Shown here: piece by piece, positions 5,120-5,738 of the stretch
Layout: each line of letters opens with the position of its first letter
Position numbering within the stretch: position 1 is the first letter of the stretch
Assembly (NCBI GenBank): GCA_949547975.1
Contig: CATITW010000260.1
Span: forward strand, 1 to 5,738
Direction of reading: 5' to 3'
DNA length: 5,738 nucleotides
From: Cryomorphaceae bacterium
GTDB taxonomy: Bacteria > Bacteroidota > Bacteroidia > Flavobacteriales > Schleiferiaceae
Notes under the pieces: model-generated
Told to the model about the DNA's origin: nothing
Database searches by the model: none
The model's input: the letters and a program-made list of their open reading frames with translations, nothing else
Made by a program: the position numbers and the translations under genes

Positions 5120-5738
5120 TACTCCGATTTTTTGGCAATAATAATCATTCTGTTGCTCTGTTCTGCTTCGAAATCACTCAGGTTGTAATCCCCTTTGATG
5201 TGCTCGACCTCAAGACCGGCACGTTCCATAAAGGTGCTCATCTCCGTGGTGGTGAAGGCACGAACGCGCTCTTCAAAATGTTGGATTTCACAATCTTTGT
5301 GCACGCGAATTCGCTTTACAATCGTTGCCGCTTCGATGGCTCGAGTCACTGAATAGTGCGCAAGCTCAGTTTGAACTTCATTGGCTGGAACCAAGTTCGC
5401 CGCGATCTTTTCGCTGTTCATATAATCCAGCACTAAACGCCCACCGGGCACTAAGGTCTCGGCCATACGGTCGATCGCTTGCTGGTGCATTTCGTCGTTT
5501 TCGAAATAGCCGAAACTGGTAAAGAGATTGAACACCCAATCAAAAGGTCCAAACGGCAGCTTCTCGAGCATGTTGCCGGTGGTAAACTTTAAGTCGTCGT
5601 GTTCGAATACTCGCGCGAATGCAATGCTTTCCTCACTCAGGTCCACTCCCAAGACATCAAGACCTTGATCGGACAGCACCTTGGCATGTCTGCCACGACC
5701 GCAGGCCATGTCTAACGCCGTCTCACCTGGCTGAACCC
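5119..5738 (-). CDS. Class I SAM-dependent methyltransferase (5'-truncated by window edge)
   Basis: A soluble Rossmann-fold methyltransferase of unknown substrate. The frame stays open to the right edge: before the ATG at 5709 it encodes VQPGETALD, which leads straight into motif I, LDMACGRGRHA. That ATG therefore lies inside the SAM-binding motif and the true start is beyond the window. Motif II, VLGVDLSEES, supplies the acidic residue that usually binds the SAM ribose. The DWVFNLFTSFGYF segment corresponds to motif IV, and VPGGRLVLDYMN to motif VI. The C-terminal half (a beta-rich stretch ending in MIIIAKKSE) resembles many Bacteroidota proteins annotated only as class I methyltransferases, and I see no motif that identifies DNA, rRNA, tRNA or small-molecule specificity. 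Its TAA stop shares a base with the ZIP transporter ATG, so the two form an operon. No metal-related role can be inferred from that alone. Confidence 0.9.
   Translation of the reverse strand, partial: VQPGETALDMACGRGRHAKVLSDQGLDVLGVDLSEESIAFARVFEHDDLKFTTGNMLEKLPFGPFDWVFNLFTSFGYFENDEMHQQAIDRMAETLVPGGRLVLDYMNSEKIAANLVPANEVQTELAHYSVTRAIEAATIVKRIRVHKDCEIQHFEERVRAFTTTEMSTFMERAGLEVEHIKGDYNLSDFEAEQSNRMIIIAKKSE

Overview
This window is most likely chromosomal DNA from a member of the Bacteroidota, probably flavobacteria-like. The evidence is indirect. Start codons mostly follow A-rich leaders without a clear Shine-Dalgarno sequence. The peroxiredoxin gene is preceded by a good match to the Bacteroidota promoter (TTG-like box, 17-base spacer, TAnnTTTG). 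The peroxiredoxin and small thioredoxin resemble Bacteroidota proteins, as far as I can judge without a search. The DNA is of moderate G+C. There is no sign of mobile elements, phage, CRISPR, tRNA or rRNA.

Layout: (1) Positions 1-2866, + strand, carry a two-gene polyphosphate operon: ppk1 (polyphosphate kinase, its first ~40 codons lost off the left edge) followed after 4 bases by a compact Ppx/GppA-type exopolyphosphatase. One makes polyphosphate and the other degrades it. (2) After a 104-base gap with a candidate promoter comes a 105-residue thioredoxin-like protein (+, 2971-3288) with its own hairpin/T-tract terminator. (3) A 408-base gap (3289-3696) separates it from a convergent typical 2-Cys peroxiredoxin gene (-, 3697-4326). 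This gap holds three strong hairpins. One ends the thioredoxin gene, one ends the peroxiredoxin gene, and a third minus-strand terminator has no gene assigned to it. (4) On the right, a minus-strand pair is read leftwards: a class I SAM methyltransferase (start beyond the right edge) whose stop overlaps the start of a ZIP-family metal transporter (4430-5119). The peroxiredoxin lies downstream of the ZIP gene but has its own promoter.

How the genes may work together: PPK1/PPX set the polyphosphate pool. The thioredoxin-like protein is a plausible electron donor for the peroxiredoxin, giving a small peroxide-defence module. The ZIP transporter probably moves divalent metal. The methyltransferase is coupled to it by position only, and its substrate cannot be read from the sequence.

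Most of the window is ordinary housekeeping and stress-response DNA. Two things deserve a second look. One is the unexplained minus-strand unit around 3395-3547: a candidate promoter, a GNRA-capped hairpin and an orphan terminator, possibly a small RNA or very small protein gene. The other is the ZIP transporter, in which several residues of the usual two-metal site are replaced, including a lysine at one metal-ligand position.
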